From an uncultured Erythrobacter sp. (GTDB lineage: Bacteria > Pseudomonadota > Alphaproteobacteria > Sphingomonadales > Sphingomonadaceae), in NCBI GenBank assembly GCA_947501005.1, contig CANMTU010000001.1, forward strand, positions 2,318,501 through 2,382,500: DNA of 64,000 bases, read 5' to 3'. The stretch's first letter is position 1. Every line of letters starts with the position of its first letter. The notes beneath the pieces were generated by a model. The model did no database searches. It was not told where the DNA came from and saw only the letters and a program-made list of their open reading frames with translations. Below, piece by piece: positions 1-9,900 of the stretch. A program made the position numbers and the translations under genes.

Positions 1-86
1 CTGCACATAGGGGCAGAGGTGATGGCTCACCAATGTCAGATCAGCCATGTGCGTCGAGCCTCCTAGGAGATTGAAGAATCTCCTTA

Positions 87-97
87 GTGTATATGCA
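87..97 (+). promoter_or_regulatory. TGYATATRCA operator-like site upstream of the gene at 190
   Basis: GTGTATATGCA lies about 93 bp before the start at 190. The same 11-mer occurs at 4041, 6451, 6463 and 42007. It contains the near-palindrome TGTATATGCA, compatible with a dimeric MarR-type regulator. That the MarR protein encoded at 3533-3976 binds it is inference. Confidence 0.45.
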
Positions 98-189
98 ATA
101 CAGCTCGACGCACAAGCTTCACGGATCTATTCTCGCAAGAATTGTCCGGCGCGTGATTGTCACATGCCATGGAGCGCACGGGGGTCTGA

Positions 190-1182
190 ATGCTGGAAGT
201 ACTTACCTCGAAACGGGACATTCGATATGCCCAGGGGAATCTCGAGAAACTCCTGAAATCGGCTCTGGGCCGGATCGGCCGACGCAATGTCGGGTACCCG
301 TCCGGCAATCATGACTATGAGATCTATGCCGCCGGACCGGGACAGATGTACTGGGGCCTCAGCAAGCCCGCTGATCACCACTCCATCCGTCGCTATGTGA
401 ATTCCTTCGGGATCTATCGAGCCGAGGGCTCGCTGGAGATCACCGTGGAGATCAGCGTACCTGAGCAGGGTGACGACGGACGTGTGCAGGGGATGTTCGC
501 TCGCGACCCGGTCGATGGGGCCGTCTATCTTCTGCATTCCGGTAAGGTCGGCGGGGGAACGGCTGGTGTGAGTGGGAGAGGCTTTCGCTCTTTTCTGGGG
601 CCCCAACTCGAGACGGTTCAAGGCCAGGGGAGGCAGCGTAGCGGTATTCTGCTCGGCAATGTGAAAGACCCTCGTTTACCTGCTCTGATCTGGAACTACG
701 TCGAACAGGCGGCAGCGTTCAAACGTTCGGTCCGAAGCGGCTCGTCCGACCATTCCGGCACTGAGCAGGAGCTGCTTCGGGATGAAGTCTGGGGGAGGCG
801 GAAGGGCCGTCGCGTCGGCGAACTCGATTACGTGTCCTATCACGGACTAGTGTACCAAGCCCTGAAGAATTGGGTTCAGCCAAACCTGCGCGGGGACGAG
901 CGCGCATCGCGGACGAGCCTGATCGACCTCGGAGTATGGCGCGGTGAACGTCTGGACGAGGTCTTCGAGATCAAGACCGAGGCGAGCAGACAATCGTTCT
1001 ATGCGGGCTTGGGCCAGCTGATGACCCATGCGGCCGAACCCCGAACCAGGATGACCCTGGTCATGCCGCAGGATGCCGAGATGCCCCTCGATTGCCTCGA
1101 TGCCTTGAAAAGGAACGACGTCCGACTGCTTCGCTATTCGTTGCACGGTGAAGGTCTCGATGTCTCCGTGGAGATAAGGTGA
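190..1182 (+). CDS. Putative PD-(D/E)XK nuclease with novel N-terminal domain
   Basis: A 330-residue protein. The C-terminal third has a plausible PD-(D/E)XK core: Asp246 in an IDLG strand, then Glu260-Ile-Lys262 in FEIKTE, then a helix with Gln276 in GQL, as in many restriction-type nucleases. The N-terminal 170 residues match no family I recognise; they are rich in strands, with conserved-looking NSFG and LLHSGK segments that could be a recognition domain. It stands alone, with only a small CxxC protein downstream. The start at 190 is the first ATG of the frame after a G-rich stretch. A defence or type IV restriction role is inference from the fold and island context. Confidence 0.55.
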   Translation: MLEVLTSKRDIRYAQGNLEKLLKSALGRIGRRNVGYPSGNHDYEIYAAGPGQMYWGLSKPADHHSIRRYVNSFGIYRAEGSLEITVEISVPEQGDDGRVQGMFARDPVDGAVYLLHSGKVGGGTAGVSGRGFRSFLGPQLETVQGQGRQRSGILLGNVKDPRLPALIWNYVEQAAAFKRSVRSGSSDHSGTEQELLRDEVWGRRKGRRVGELDYVSYHGLVYQALKNWVQPNLRGDERASRTSLIDLGVWRGERLDEVFEIKTEASRQSFYAGLGQLMTHAAEPRTRMTLVMPQDAEMPLDCLDALKRNDVRLLRYSLHGEGLDVSVEIR

Positions 1183-1240
1183 CGTGCGAATCTGCCATTT
1201 TTCCGCTAGCCAGGGCGAAGGATCGAAGGGAGTGGGGTGA

Positions 1241-1465
1241 ATGGCAGCGGTGACGGTTTTCGAGCGCGTAAAGGCGCTGATCGAAAGGCTATCTCCCGAA
1301 GCGATCTGTGACGACTGCATCACCGAGCGCCTCGATCTTACTGTTCGACAACACGCAAACCACAAGAGCCGAGAGCTGGCCGGCCAAGCGGGCTTCGAAC
1401 GTGCGCGTGGAGAATGCTCGCTCTGTGGCGATCGGAAATTGGTGATCCGCAGGCGCAGTCGCTAG
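1241..1465 (+). CDS. Small CxxC zinc-ribbon-like protein
   Basis: 74 residues with two CxxC pairs (Cys23/Cys26 and Cys59/Cys62), suggesting one bound zinc and a small DNA- or protein-binding module. A GGAG-containing ribosome site precedes the ATG. It follows the putative nuclease by 58 bp on the same strand and ends 2 bp before the stop of the convergent gene at 1468. No specific family or function recognised; it may be an accessory to the upstream nuclease or an independent regulator. Confidence 0.5.
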   Translation: MAAVTVFERVKALIERLSPEAICDDCITERLDLTVRQHANHKSRELAGQAGFERARGECSLCGDRKLVIRRRSR

Positions 1466-1467
1466 GC

Positions 1468-1968
1468 TCACCTGCGTCGCAACGGGGGTTTGCCGGAGCG
1501 GCGGAGCGCCTCGATGACACAGATCACCTCCCAGTGAAGAGCCTTTCTCGCGATGAAATCCGCAAGCTCATCTTGGGAAAGGCTGAGAACCGAAACGGGC
1601 GTCCTATCGGGCGCATAAATGGTGGTCGCGAAAAGAGGCGGGAAGTCATCCTTTATCCTAGCGAGGTGCGGGCGGATGTTCGTCCGGCAGAAGCCATCGC
1701 TCGACGCTTGGTCTATCATCGATTTGGGCGGCGATAGGAGAGATGGATCATCCAACCAGATCCGCGCTGCCATAGCGTGCAGGAACAGCCTTTGGGCTCG
1801 CTCGGGGAGGTCCAGCAAACTCAACTCCCGCGAAGCTTGCCTATAGAGAGCTGTTGTCTGATCGCTGCCCGGTTCGCACAGCAGAAGAGCGGGAAAGCCG
1901 CTGATCGCCCATTTTCGCGCACCTTCGGTAAGAGGTCCGAAATCGATAGGGTCCCTGTCTTGGCTCAC
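1468..1968 (-). CDS. Hypothetical protein
   Basis: 166 residues, GTG start. No recognised domain; mostly helical by composition, with no signal peptide or membrane segment. Its start is only 11 bp from the start of the divergent gene at 1980, so either the two share a very compact overlapping promoter or one true start lies further inside. Product unknown. Confidence 0.45.
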   Translation of the reverse strand: MSQDRDPIDFGPLTEGARKWAISGFPALLLCEPGSDQTTALYRQASRELSLLDLPERAQRLFLHAMAARIWLDDPSLLSPPKSMIDQASSDGFCRTNIRPHLARIKDDFPPLFATTIYAPDRTPVSVLSLSQDELADFIARKALHWEVICVIEALRRSGKPPLRRR

Positions 1969-1979
1969 GGGAGAGTTCC

Positions 1980-2501
1980 TTGGTTAGTCTCACGAACATA
2001 TCCATCCCGCACGAGGGCAGACAATACTCTCTCGATCTCGAATGGAATGCCGACGCCTTCGCGGAGCAAGGTGAGGCATCATTTCAGATCCGCAGCTCGG
2101 TGCGTGATATCGGAGAAGCCGAACGAGAGCCGGAGGAGGTAACGCTCGATGTCCGCTTCGTCCGAGATGAACAAGGCTCTCTCTGGTTGAACGTCGAGCA
2201 CGAAGGGCGGTTGATATTCGAGACACCGATTGCGGGCCTGGGTGGCTTGGATGCTGGCGAGCTCGCGCTAGAAATACTCGATCAGCTGCCTGTTCAAATG
2301 GTGGACCCCCTGCTCGGCTGCGCCTTGAGAGCCGGCCTGGCGAGCGTTCTCGAGCAGTCGATTGCGTGCTCTCGCGAACTTGAACGCGAGGCTGGGTTTA
2401 TTCAGCAAGGTAGACAGTTTCTCGGATGCCTCGGATCTAACGCCGAAAGTATCGGGAAGTCAGCGATCATGCGCTTCTTGCGATGTTTTCTATTGATGTG
2501 A
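1980..2501 (+). CDS. Hypothetical protein, divergent from the gene at 1468-1968
   Basis: 173 residues, apparent TTG start after a GGGAG ribosome site. The N-terminal half looks beta-rich (short alternating charged and hydrophobic strands) and the C-terminal half helical. No family recognised. Its position back to back with the preceding minus-strand gene suggests a functional pair, but nothing in either sequence shows a role. Confidence 0.45.
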   Translation: MVSLTNISIPHEGRQYSLDLEWNADAFAEQGEASFQIRSSVRDIGEAEREPEEVTLDVRFVRDEQGSLWLNVEHEGRLIFETPIAGLGGLDAGELALEILDQLPVQMVDPLLGCALRAGLASVLEQSIACSRELEREAGFIQQGRQFLGCLGSNAESIGKSAIMRFLRCFLLM

Positions 2502-2604
2502 CGGGCGAGAACGCCGCCTTGGCTGACCCTCACCAACCTTGGCTTAAGTCGCGCCACCGGTGAGAACTTCGCTGCGAAATACGAAGAATGACCCGGAAAT
2601 CATC

Positions 2605-3072
2605 TCAATATGACGCGGTTTCGTTGCCCGGCCAGCCGAGGCGCGCAGCGCTGCGTCTCTCGTCCTTCATTGCTTCCTCGCCGGTTACCTGGCGCGAAAG
2701 TGGGTGGACCTCGTACCAATCGGCCTTGTGATCCACAAAAATCTGTTCGTGGATTTCAGCCTCTGCCGGCAGGTCGAACAAGCCGGCCATGAACACGTAT
2801 CGATCATCCGGTAGGAAGCGATACCACAGGTTCGCGCCGCAATTCGCGCAGAAGGCCCTCTCGGCCCATTCGGAAGAGCGATAGATCGCCGTTTCGCCAG
2901 ATCCGGTCACCGCATACTCATTCGCGGCCAGCCCGGCGAAGGCCATTCCGCTCCAACGGCGGCACATCTCGCAATGGCATACCGAAATCGTGATCTGATC
3001 GGTCTCGACTTCGACGCCGACGGCCCCGCATAGGCACTTGCCTACCAGACCGTACCGCTTTTCCTTCGTCAT
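2605..3072 (-). CDS. GFA (glutathione-dependent formaldehyde-activating-like) family protein
   Basis: 155 residues with the zinc-binding cysteine pattern of the GFA/CENP-V fold: CLCG near the N-terminus, CHCEMC around residue 30, and CANCG near residue 70. This family includes S-(hydroxymethyl)glutathione synthase (Gfa) and many uncharacterised zinc proteins; the substrate here cannot be told. The start chosen is the ATG giving MTKEKR; the frame stays open upstream but that part overlaps the broken reductase gene. It lies exactly where the 3' half of the reductase at 3116-3478 is missing. Confidence 0.75.
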   Translation of the reverse strand: MTKEKRYGLVGKCLCGAVGVEVETDQITISVCHCEMCRRWSGMAFAGLAANEYAVTGSGETAIYRSSEWAERAFCANCGANLWYRFLPDDRYVFMAGLFDLPAEAEIHEQIFVDHKADWYEVHPLSRQVTGEEAMKDERRSAARLGWPGNETASY

Positions 3073-3115
3073 GATGGGCTCTCCTGCTCTTCGGGGACCT
3101 GACACCCGCAGAAAC

Positions 3116-3478
3116 GGCATGAGAAAGGCTTCGTGGTTTGCGAGCGACCAGGAGCTGATGGACGCACAGATATTCCGCATAGCTGCCATTGCTTGCGAGC
3201 CCTCCGTGGACGCCGAACACTTCGTCGCCGACCGCGAGATCCTCGACGTCACTTCCCACCGCGTCGACCGTGCCGCTGAAATCGCGGCCCAGGATGACGG
3301 GAAGCGAAGGGGAAATACGCCCATTCCTCCATAAGGCGTCGATAGGATTGAAGGATGCTGCCTCGATCCTCACCCGTACCTCGTCGGCCTTTGGATCGGG
3401 CCGCCCTGTGACGGTCTCCTCGAAGCATTCGACACTGCCGAAGTTGCGCAGGATCACTGCACGCATGGTCTCGCTCAT
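3116..3478 (-). pseudogene. Truncated zinc-type alcohol dehydrogenase/quinone reductase (MDR family), N-terminal domain only
   Basis: Residues 1-121 are a good medium-chain reductase N-terminal (GroES-like) domain: MRAVILRNFG start, an ASFNPID segment, ILGRDFSGTV, and VGDEVFG. After the SLSHA segment the match stops and the frame runs on as unrelated sequence antisense-like to the GFA gene, to a stop at 2918. The whole NAD(P)-binding Rossmann domain is missing, so the product cannot be a working reductase. It reads as a deletion or insertion scar at about 3115, with the GFA gene filling the gap. Confidence 0.7.
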
Positions 3479-3532
3479 GGATAGGAAATCTCGTTGAAAA
3501 GTAGGGGGTGGGACCGTGATCCGGAAGGGATT

Positions 3533-3976
3533 CTAGATTTGTTGAAGATCCTTGAGGGCTTCCCTGAGCTTTCCCATTCCGGGATCCCCGAGTTTTTCCT
3601 CGATGTCCTCCTGCACGGCACGCCATTTGGGATAGACGGCTTTGAGGGTATCGCGTCCTTTCGCCGTGAGATTGAGTTCCTGGGCGCGGCCGGCCGAGGC
3701 CGTGGTTTCGACGAACCCGCCGATCTTGAGCTTGGCGATGTTCCTCGAAAGTGTGCTTCGCTCGATATCCAGGCCATCGGCGAGCTTCGTCAGAGAGTCG
3801 GGATTATGGCGTCCGATGGCGACCATGAGCGTGAACTGCGTGATGGTGATGCCATGCTCGCTCAGAGCCTGATCGTATTGTCTGGTGACAACCCTTGCGG
3901 CACGCAGCGTTCGTGCAGCGACACAGCGCCCCATGATGTCATTGAGCATCTCGGTCTCTGGCTGGACTGATGTCAT
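3533..3976 (-). CDS. MarR-family transcriptional regulator
   Basis: 147 residues from the ATG at 3976. It has the MarR winged-helix arrangement: an N-terminal dimerisation helix, then ITITQFTLMVAI, the recognition-helix region LADGLDIERSTLSRNIAKL, a wing with RAQELNLTAKG, and C-terminal dimer helices. A TGYATATRCA site lies 65 bp upstream (4041), and a tandem pair sits before the neighbouring TonB receptor and UrcA genes, so it probably represses itself and those genes. The ligand is unknown. The longer open frame to 4084 is less likely as its extension looks non-coding. Confidence 0.85.
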   Translation of the reverse strand: MTSVQPETEMLNDIMGRCVAARTLRAARVVTRQYDQALSEHGITITQFTLMVAIGRHNPDSLTKLADGLDIERSTLSRNIAKLKIGGFVETTASAGRAQELNLTAKGRDTLKAVYPKWRAVQEDIEEKLGDPGMGKLREALKDLQQI

Positions 3977-4040
3977 GATGTGCCCTGCAGGGTAGTCCTT
4001 GTTCGGTGGGCGGGAGAACGACTGAATATCACATGCGAAA

Positions 4041-4051
4041 GTGTATATGCA
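4041..4051 (-). promoter_or_regulatory. TGYATATRCA operator-like site upstream of marR-type gene
   Basis: GTGTATATGCA, 65 bp upstream of the MarR start and just beyond the TonB receptor stop. Identical 11-mers at 87, 6451, 6463 and 42007. Autoregulation is inference. Confidence 0.5.
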
Positions 4052-4105
4052 AGATAAAGAGCCGGGTGGCATGCCCGAGGACATGCCACCCGCAGGCTGG
4101 AGAGA

Positions 4106-6414
4106 TCAGAAGGAATACCGAAGCTCGACACCGATCCGTCGGCCTTCTGCGACCGGGGAGAAGGTCCCGGCGGTGGGATATGGACCGAACGGAACCGGCA
4201 CTCCGGTCGACAGCGGGCCCGGGAACGGGGTCTGGGTGTCGTTGTGCGAGATCGCTTCATCGAGGAGGTTCTTGCCGAAGAGCGACAGCTCCAACCCCTC
4301 CACCGGGGTCGTCCAGGTGATGTTCGCATCGAGTTGATCGCTCGGGCTCACCCAACCGAGATTGCTGTCGGTGAATGCCACTCTGTCGCGATGCTGGAAG
4401 TTTATGGTGGATGCGATCTTGCCTGCGTTGCCGAGATCGAGATCGTGGATCAGCCCGACCCCATAGGTAGCCTCGGGGACGCGCGGCAGGGCGAGCTCGA
4501 GATCGGCCTCGTCCACCACTCCGTCACCTGAGATGTCGTAGCGCACTTCCTCAGAGTCCGCATCCAGTATCCCCAGATTGGCCAGGAGCAGGAGATCGTC
4601 GGTCACCGAGAAGCGACCCTCGACCTCGAAGCCGAGGATCTCGGCATCGGCCGTATTGAGGATGGACTGCGCCACCCCCGCCGTCGCGGAAGCGAAGTTC
4701 ACCTCACGCTGCATGTCGGCAATCTTGGTGAGGAACACCGCGGAGTTGAGGGTCAATCGCTGATCGAATGCCTGGATCTTGGCGCCGAGTTCGAATGCAT
4801 CGACATTCTCCTCGTCGAATGAGTAGGATCCGGTCTCCGCGACCTGTGCGAGGAAGGCCGCCGGTGTGGTGACGCGGAAGTTATAGCCACCGGACCGGAC
4901 TCCCTTCGAGTAGGTCGCGTAGAACTGACTGTCACCGGCGAAGTACTGCAGTCCGAACTTGGGCGTCCAGTTCGACCAGTTGTCCTCGTCGGTGAAGCCG
5001 TTGGGTTCGCCCGGCACGAAGGGATTGGTACCGCTGGTGGGGCAGATCCCATCGACCACACTGCAATGCGGCCTCGGGCGCACGTAGGTGACACCCACGT
5101 CCTTTTTTCCTCAGTATAGCGCAGGCCGGCAATCAGCTTGAGATCGGGAATCATCTCGTAGTCGATCTGCATGAAAGCGCCGTAGACCTCGTGGTCCTGG
5201 TGCCCACCGCCATTGAACTCTGCAGGAGTGATGGTCGGTAGTCTGCGGCGCTCGGTATAGGCGATGTCCTGCCGGAAGTAGTAGAGGCCTGCGCCGAGCA
5301 CCACGGGACCGAACTCACCGCTGTACCGCAGCTCGTTCGATATCTGATCCTGTGCGAGCTCCGAGTCCGAATGGAAGAGGAACATCGGCGTCGCGTCGAT
5401 GTCCCCCACGGTCTCCTGGAAGAAGTCGCGGTAGCCGAAGATGTTGGTGATGGTTCCGTTACCCACGTCCCAATCAAGACGGACAGAAACGAGCTCGCCC
5501 TTGTTAGCGAAGAGTCCGGTTTCATCGATCGAGATGTCGAACGTTCCACGCTCCGCCAGGGCGTGATTGACCGCCGCAGGCCCATCCGCATCGGTTTCGA
5601 GACGCTCGTACTTGGCAACCAGGGTTAGATTGGTCGATGGGGTGAACCCAAGTGCACCGCGCAGAATCGAAGTCTCCGACGCCCCCAGGTTCTCTCCATC
5701 AACGGAGTTCTCGAAATAGCCGTCGTCGTCGTTGAAGTATCCCGCCAGTTTGAAGCTCAGAAGATCGTCGAGGATCGGGCCGCTAAGAATGGCATGGACC
5801 GTCTTGCTCGGCCCTCCTCTTCCATCATCCACCGGACCTTCCAGGCTCGCACGTACTTCCCCGCTCCAATATGGCGTAGGATCGGACGTGTTCAGGAGGA
5901 CCGCGCCTCCGGTTGTGTTGCGGCCGAAGAGGATGCCCTGCGGCCCCCGAAGGATCTCCGCCGACTGCAGGTCGAAGGTGTCGAGCACCAGGCCGTTGTT
6001 GATGCCGATGTAGACCCCGTCGACGAACACACCGACCGTCGGATCGATGGACGGGATGGAAGAGTTGATCCCCAGCCCACGGATGGAAAAGTTGGCTGCG
6101 CCTTTCGATGTACCGACGTCTTCCAGCGCAACGTTGGGTGCCGTGTAGCTGAGGCTGGAAATGTCGGTAACGTTCAGTGCGTCGAGCGACTCTCCGTCGA
6201 GCGCGGTGACCGCGAGCGCGACGTCCTGCACCGCCTCGCCCTCGCGCTTCTTGGTCCCGGTAACGACGATCGTATTGAACGCATCAGTCGCGTTGAGCGT
6301 CGCGTCCTCCTGCTGCTCGCGCGGCTGGTCGGCTGACTCAGCAACTTGAGCTGACGCGACAGATGCCGCGAAGAGGAGCGGCACGGCAAGTACCGAGTGG
6401 CGGAATCCAGTCAT
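4106..6414 (-). pseudogene. TonB-dependent outer-membrane receptor, frameshifted
   Basis: A receptor of about 768 residues split into two frames. The 5' part (6414 to about 5109) has a signal peptide (LAVPLLFAASVASAQ), a plug domain with NTIVVTGTKKREG and ILRGPQGILFGRNTTGG, and early barrel strands ending in GLRYTEEK. The 3' part (about 5100 to 4106) resumes in another frame with GVTYVRP and runs to the typical C-terminal ELRYSF. The break is at a run of six T (5103-5108; A on the coding strand); seven would restore the frame. It may be a real inactivating deletion, phase variation, or a sequencing error. The substrate is unknown. Start at 6414 follows GGGAGAATG. Confidence 0.85.
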
Positions 6415-6450
6415 CTCATTCTCCCTGTTCACCCAAGCCTGCTGGACACG

Positions 6451-6474
6451 GTGTATATGCACGTGTATATGCAC
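6451..6474. promoter_or_regulatory. Tandem 12-bp operator pair between TonB receptor and urcA-type gene
   Basis: Two perfect head-to-tail copies of GTGTATATGCAC (6451-6462 and 6463-6474). They sit 37-60 bp before the TonB receptor start and about 38-61 bp before the divergent UrcA start. Each contains the near-palindrome TGTATATGCA also found upstream of the MarR gene. Most likely a regulator-binding region controlling both divergent genes. Confidence 0.6.
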
Positions 6475-6511
6475 CATAGATGTTTGGCAAGTTACCCTGA
6501 GGAGTGCCGAT

Positions 6512-6865
6512 ATGATCAAGATCAGAACCCTGGGCGCCGCTGCGCTTTCGCTCGCGGTTGTCGCATGCGCGACGCCGTCAACGCCTTCCATCACGAGGGT
6601 CGACAAGCGTGCGGCTGAAATCAAGTTCAGCGATATCGATCTTGCGACGGAAGCCGGACAGGAAGAGTTGCGCGACAGGGTAGCCGAGGCCGCCTACATC
6701 GTGTGCCACCCGGCCCGCAGTGCGGATCCCTTCGCGGCATACCATCGCCGTTCCTGCATCGAGACGATCGTGAAGAACTTCGCAGCTCAGGCAGAGGCGG
6801 TCGGGCTGGACCGGGACGCCATGTTGGTTCGCGCTCTCGAGGTGAACGACGTCAGGGAGTACTGA
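6512..6865 (+). CDS. UrcA-family lipoprotein-like protein
   Basis: 117 residues. The N-terminus is a lipoprotein-type signal with a VVAC box (Cys19), so export and lipidation are likely. The body has the UrcA pattern: an IKFSDIDLATEAGQEELRDRV stretch followed by two cysteines (in VCHPA and RRSCIE) that probably form a disulfide. The UrcA family is common in sphingomonads and other alphaproteobacteria, often near TonB receptors, with no firm biochemical function. It is divergent from the TonB receptor and shares the tandem operator. Confidence 0.8.
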   Translation: MIKIRTLGAAALSLAVVACATPSTPSITRVDKRAAEIKFSDIDLATEAGQEELRDRVAEAAYIVCHPARSADPFAAYHRRSCIETIVKNFAAQAEAVGLDRDAMLVRALEVNDVREY

Positions 6866-6932
6866 TCCCAGCCCAGCAAGCGCCGCCACTTCATCAGACC
6901 CGGGAGAAGAATGATTACTCTTTGGAAGAGAA

Positions 6933-9900
6933 ATGCGGCGATATACGGTGATTGCGGATGGGCGGGGCCGCGTGTTGTCTTCGCTGAATTTATACGAGGA
7001 CGATGCATTGCAGCTTCGCGGGGACAGATGCCTATATTCGGCTAGTGATCTGATCAATTTCATGGGGTGCGCGCACGCGACGACCCTCGACCTTCGCCAG
7101 CTGACGGACCCGGTCGAACTCCCCGAGGACGACGAGCAAGCCCGCCTGCTGCAGGAGAAGGGCATCGATCATGAAGTCAGCTATCTCGAGCGACTGAAGG
7201 CGCAAGGGCTTCGGGTTGCGGAGATCGAGAACGAGGGTGACATCTACGCCAAGGCCGAGCGGACCCGCAGCGCGATGGCCGAGGGGTACGACGTCATCTA
7301 CCAGGCCGCCTTCGTGGACGAGAGGTGGCAGGGCTACGCCGACTTCCTCCTGAGACGCGATGGTCGGTCAAACCTCGGCGATCACCACTACGAGGTGGCT
7401 GACACCAAGCTGTCGCGAGCGGCGCGTCCGAAGCACCTGCTGCAGATGTGCCTTTATTCGCAGATGCTCGAGGACGAGCAGGCGCATCCTTGCGAGAAGA
7501 TGCATGTGGTGCTCGGAGATGGCAGCGTCGCGAGCTTTTCCGTCGACGGGATCTCGCACTATTTCGAGAACGCGCGGACGAGGTTCCTGGATTTCGTCGG
7601 TGATGGCAGCGTCGCAACGCGAAGTGCTCCATGCGGGCATTGCAAGCTTTGTCGATGGTCCACCACCTGCAAGGACGAATGGGAAGAGGCCGACCATCTC
7701 AGCCTGGTCGCCGGCCTCACCCGCACCCAGGCCGGGACGCTCGAAACAGCTGGCGTTGGGGACATCCCATCGCTCGCACGACTACCGGCCCCGAGCACGA
7801 TTCCAGGCATCGGCGATGAGGCTCTGACGAGGTTGGTTCATCAGGCTCGCCTTCAGCAGCATTACCGTACAAGCGGTGAGAGGATCTACGAGGATCTTCC
7901 GGTCCAACCGAGCAAGGGGCTGAACAGGCTTCCGCGTCCGGATGAAGGCGACATTTTCTTCGACATGGAAGGTGACCCGCTTTTCGATGGCGGGCTCGAA
8001 TATCTCTTCGGTGCCGTTACACTCGAGGGAGGCGAAGAGCGGTTCCACACCTTCTGGGCCCATGACCGTGAAGAAGAGAAGCGCGCGTTCCAGAATTTCA
8101 TGGATTTCGCCGTTGAGCGGCTACGCTGTCATCCGGCTGCCCATATCTATCACTACGCTCTCTACGAGGAGACCGCCCTGAAGCGGCTCGCCATGTTCCA
8201 CGGCACGCGCGAGGCCGAAGTCGACGATCTCCTTCGGAACAGAAAGCTGGTCGATCTCTACCGGGTCGTGCGCGAATCCATCAGGACCTCCGAGCCCGCT
8301 TATTCGATCAAGAACATGGAGAAGTTCTATCTCGCCGATCAGCGCCAGGGCGAGGTCACGACTGCCGGTGACAGCATCGTCATGTACGAGAGGTGGCGGC
8401 AGACAGGCGAAGACGGATTGCTCGAGGACATCGCCGAGTACAATCGGGTGGACTGCAGTTCCACGTTGCATTGCCGCGACTGGCTCGTCGGCATGCGCGG
8501 CGAGGACCATGCGTGGTTCGAACATGAGCGCGAAAGCGACGAACGCGGAGACAAGGAGCGCACGGAAGCAGAACAGCGCATGGCCCAGATGGCCAGCGAC
8601 CTGTTGGATTGCGACGAAGGCGAGGAACCATGGCGGCGGCTTCTGGTCGACCTGCTCGAGTTCCATCGGCGCGAGAGCAAACCTGCCTGGTGGGCGGTCT
8701 TCTCTCGGCAGGATCTCCCTTATCCAGAGCTTCTCGATGATGCGGAGTGTCTCGCCGGTCTCGAAGAGGATCCCGATGTCGCTCCCTATGCAGAAAAGCG
8801 ATCCGTCGTTCACACCTTTCGCTTCCCGCCGCAGGACTTCAAACTCAAGGTCGGCGACACGCCCAAACGTGCTGGTACGCTGGAACCAGCGGGCGAGGTT
8901 GTTCAGATCGACGAGGACGAGCGCCGCATCGCTCTCAAGCTGGGACCGTCCCGCAGCCCGATTGAACCGGGCACATCGCTGATCCCCTCGGGCCCGATCG
9001 GTGACAAGGTGCTCCGGGAAGCCGTCTACAGGTTCGCCGAGGCCGTTCGTGATGGCAAGAGCGGCGACTATTCGGCAGTTCGCTCGATCCTCCGCCGCGA
9101 TCTTCCCGCTTTGCGAGGCAGAGAGCCGGGGGAGGCCATCGTTCGTGATGAGAGCGACGTCCTGGGATCCACGATCGAAGCCCTGTCATCATTGGAGGAG
9201 AGCCATCTTCTCATCCAGGGGCCACCAGGAGCCGGAAAGACCTACAACGCATCCCACGCCATTGTGGCTCTGCTCGAAGCCGGTGCCAGGGTGGGCGTCT
9301 CGTCGAATGGCCATAAGGCGATCAACCAGCTCCTGACCGAGGTCGAGAGGGTAGCGACCAGCCGTGGTCTGCATTTCAGGGGCGTCAAGAAGAGCAGCCG
9401 GGAAGAGCAGATGCTCGGCACCGACGGCTGGATCGAGGAGACATTCGACAACGAGGCGGTCACGGGCTCGCATCAGTTGGTCGCTGGCACTCCGTGGCTT
9501 TTCGCGAGGCCTGAGCATGATCAAGCCTTCGACTATCTGTTCATCGACGAAGCAGGCCAGGTCGGTCTGGCAAACATCGTCGCCACCGGTGTCTCTGCCC
9601 GTAACATAGTGCTGGTCGGTGACCAGATGCAGCTCTCCCAGCCCATCCAGGGCACTCACCCGGATGGAAGCGGCGTTTCCGCTCTCGAACATCTTCTGCA
9701 GGAGCATGCGACCGTCCCCCCGGAAATGGGGGTTTTCCTCTCGGAGACACGAAGGATGCATCCGCATCTGTGCGGCTTCATTTCGGCCGCCGTCTACGAC
9801 CGCAGGCTCCGCTCGGCCCAGGGGACCGGACATCAACGCCTGCTGGTTGATGCGTGTGATGACGAGGCGGTCACTCCGACCGGTCTGCGGTTCATCGATG

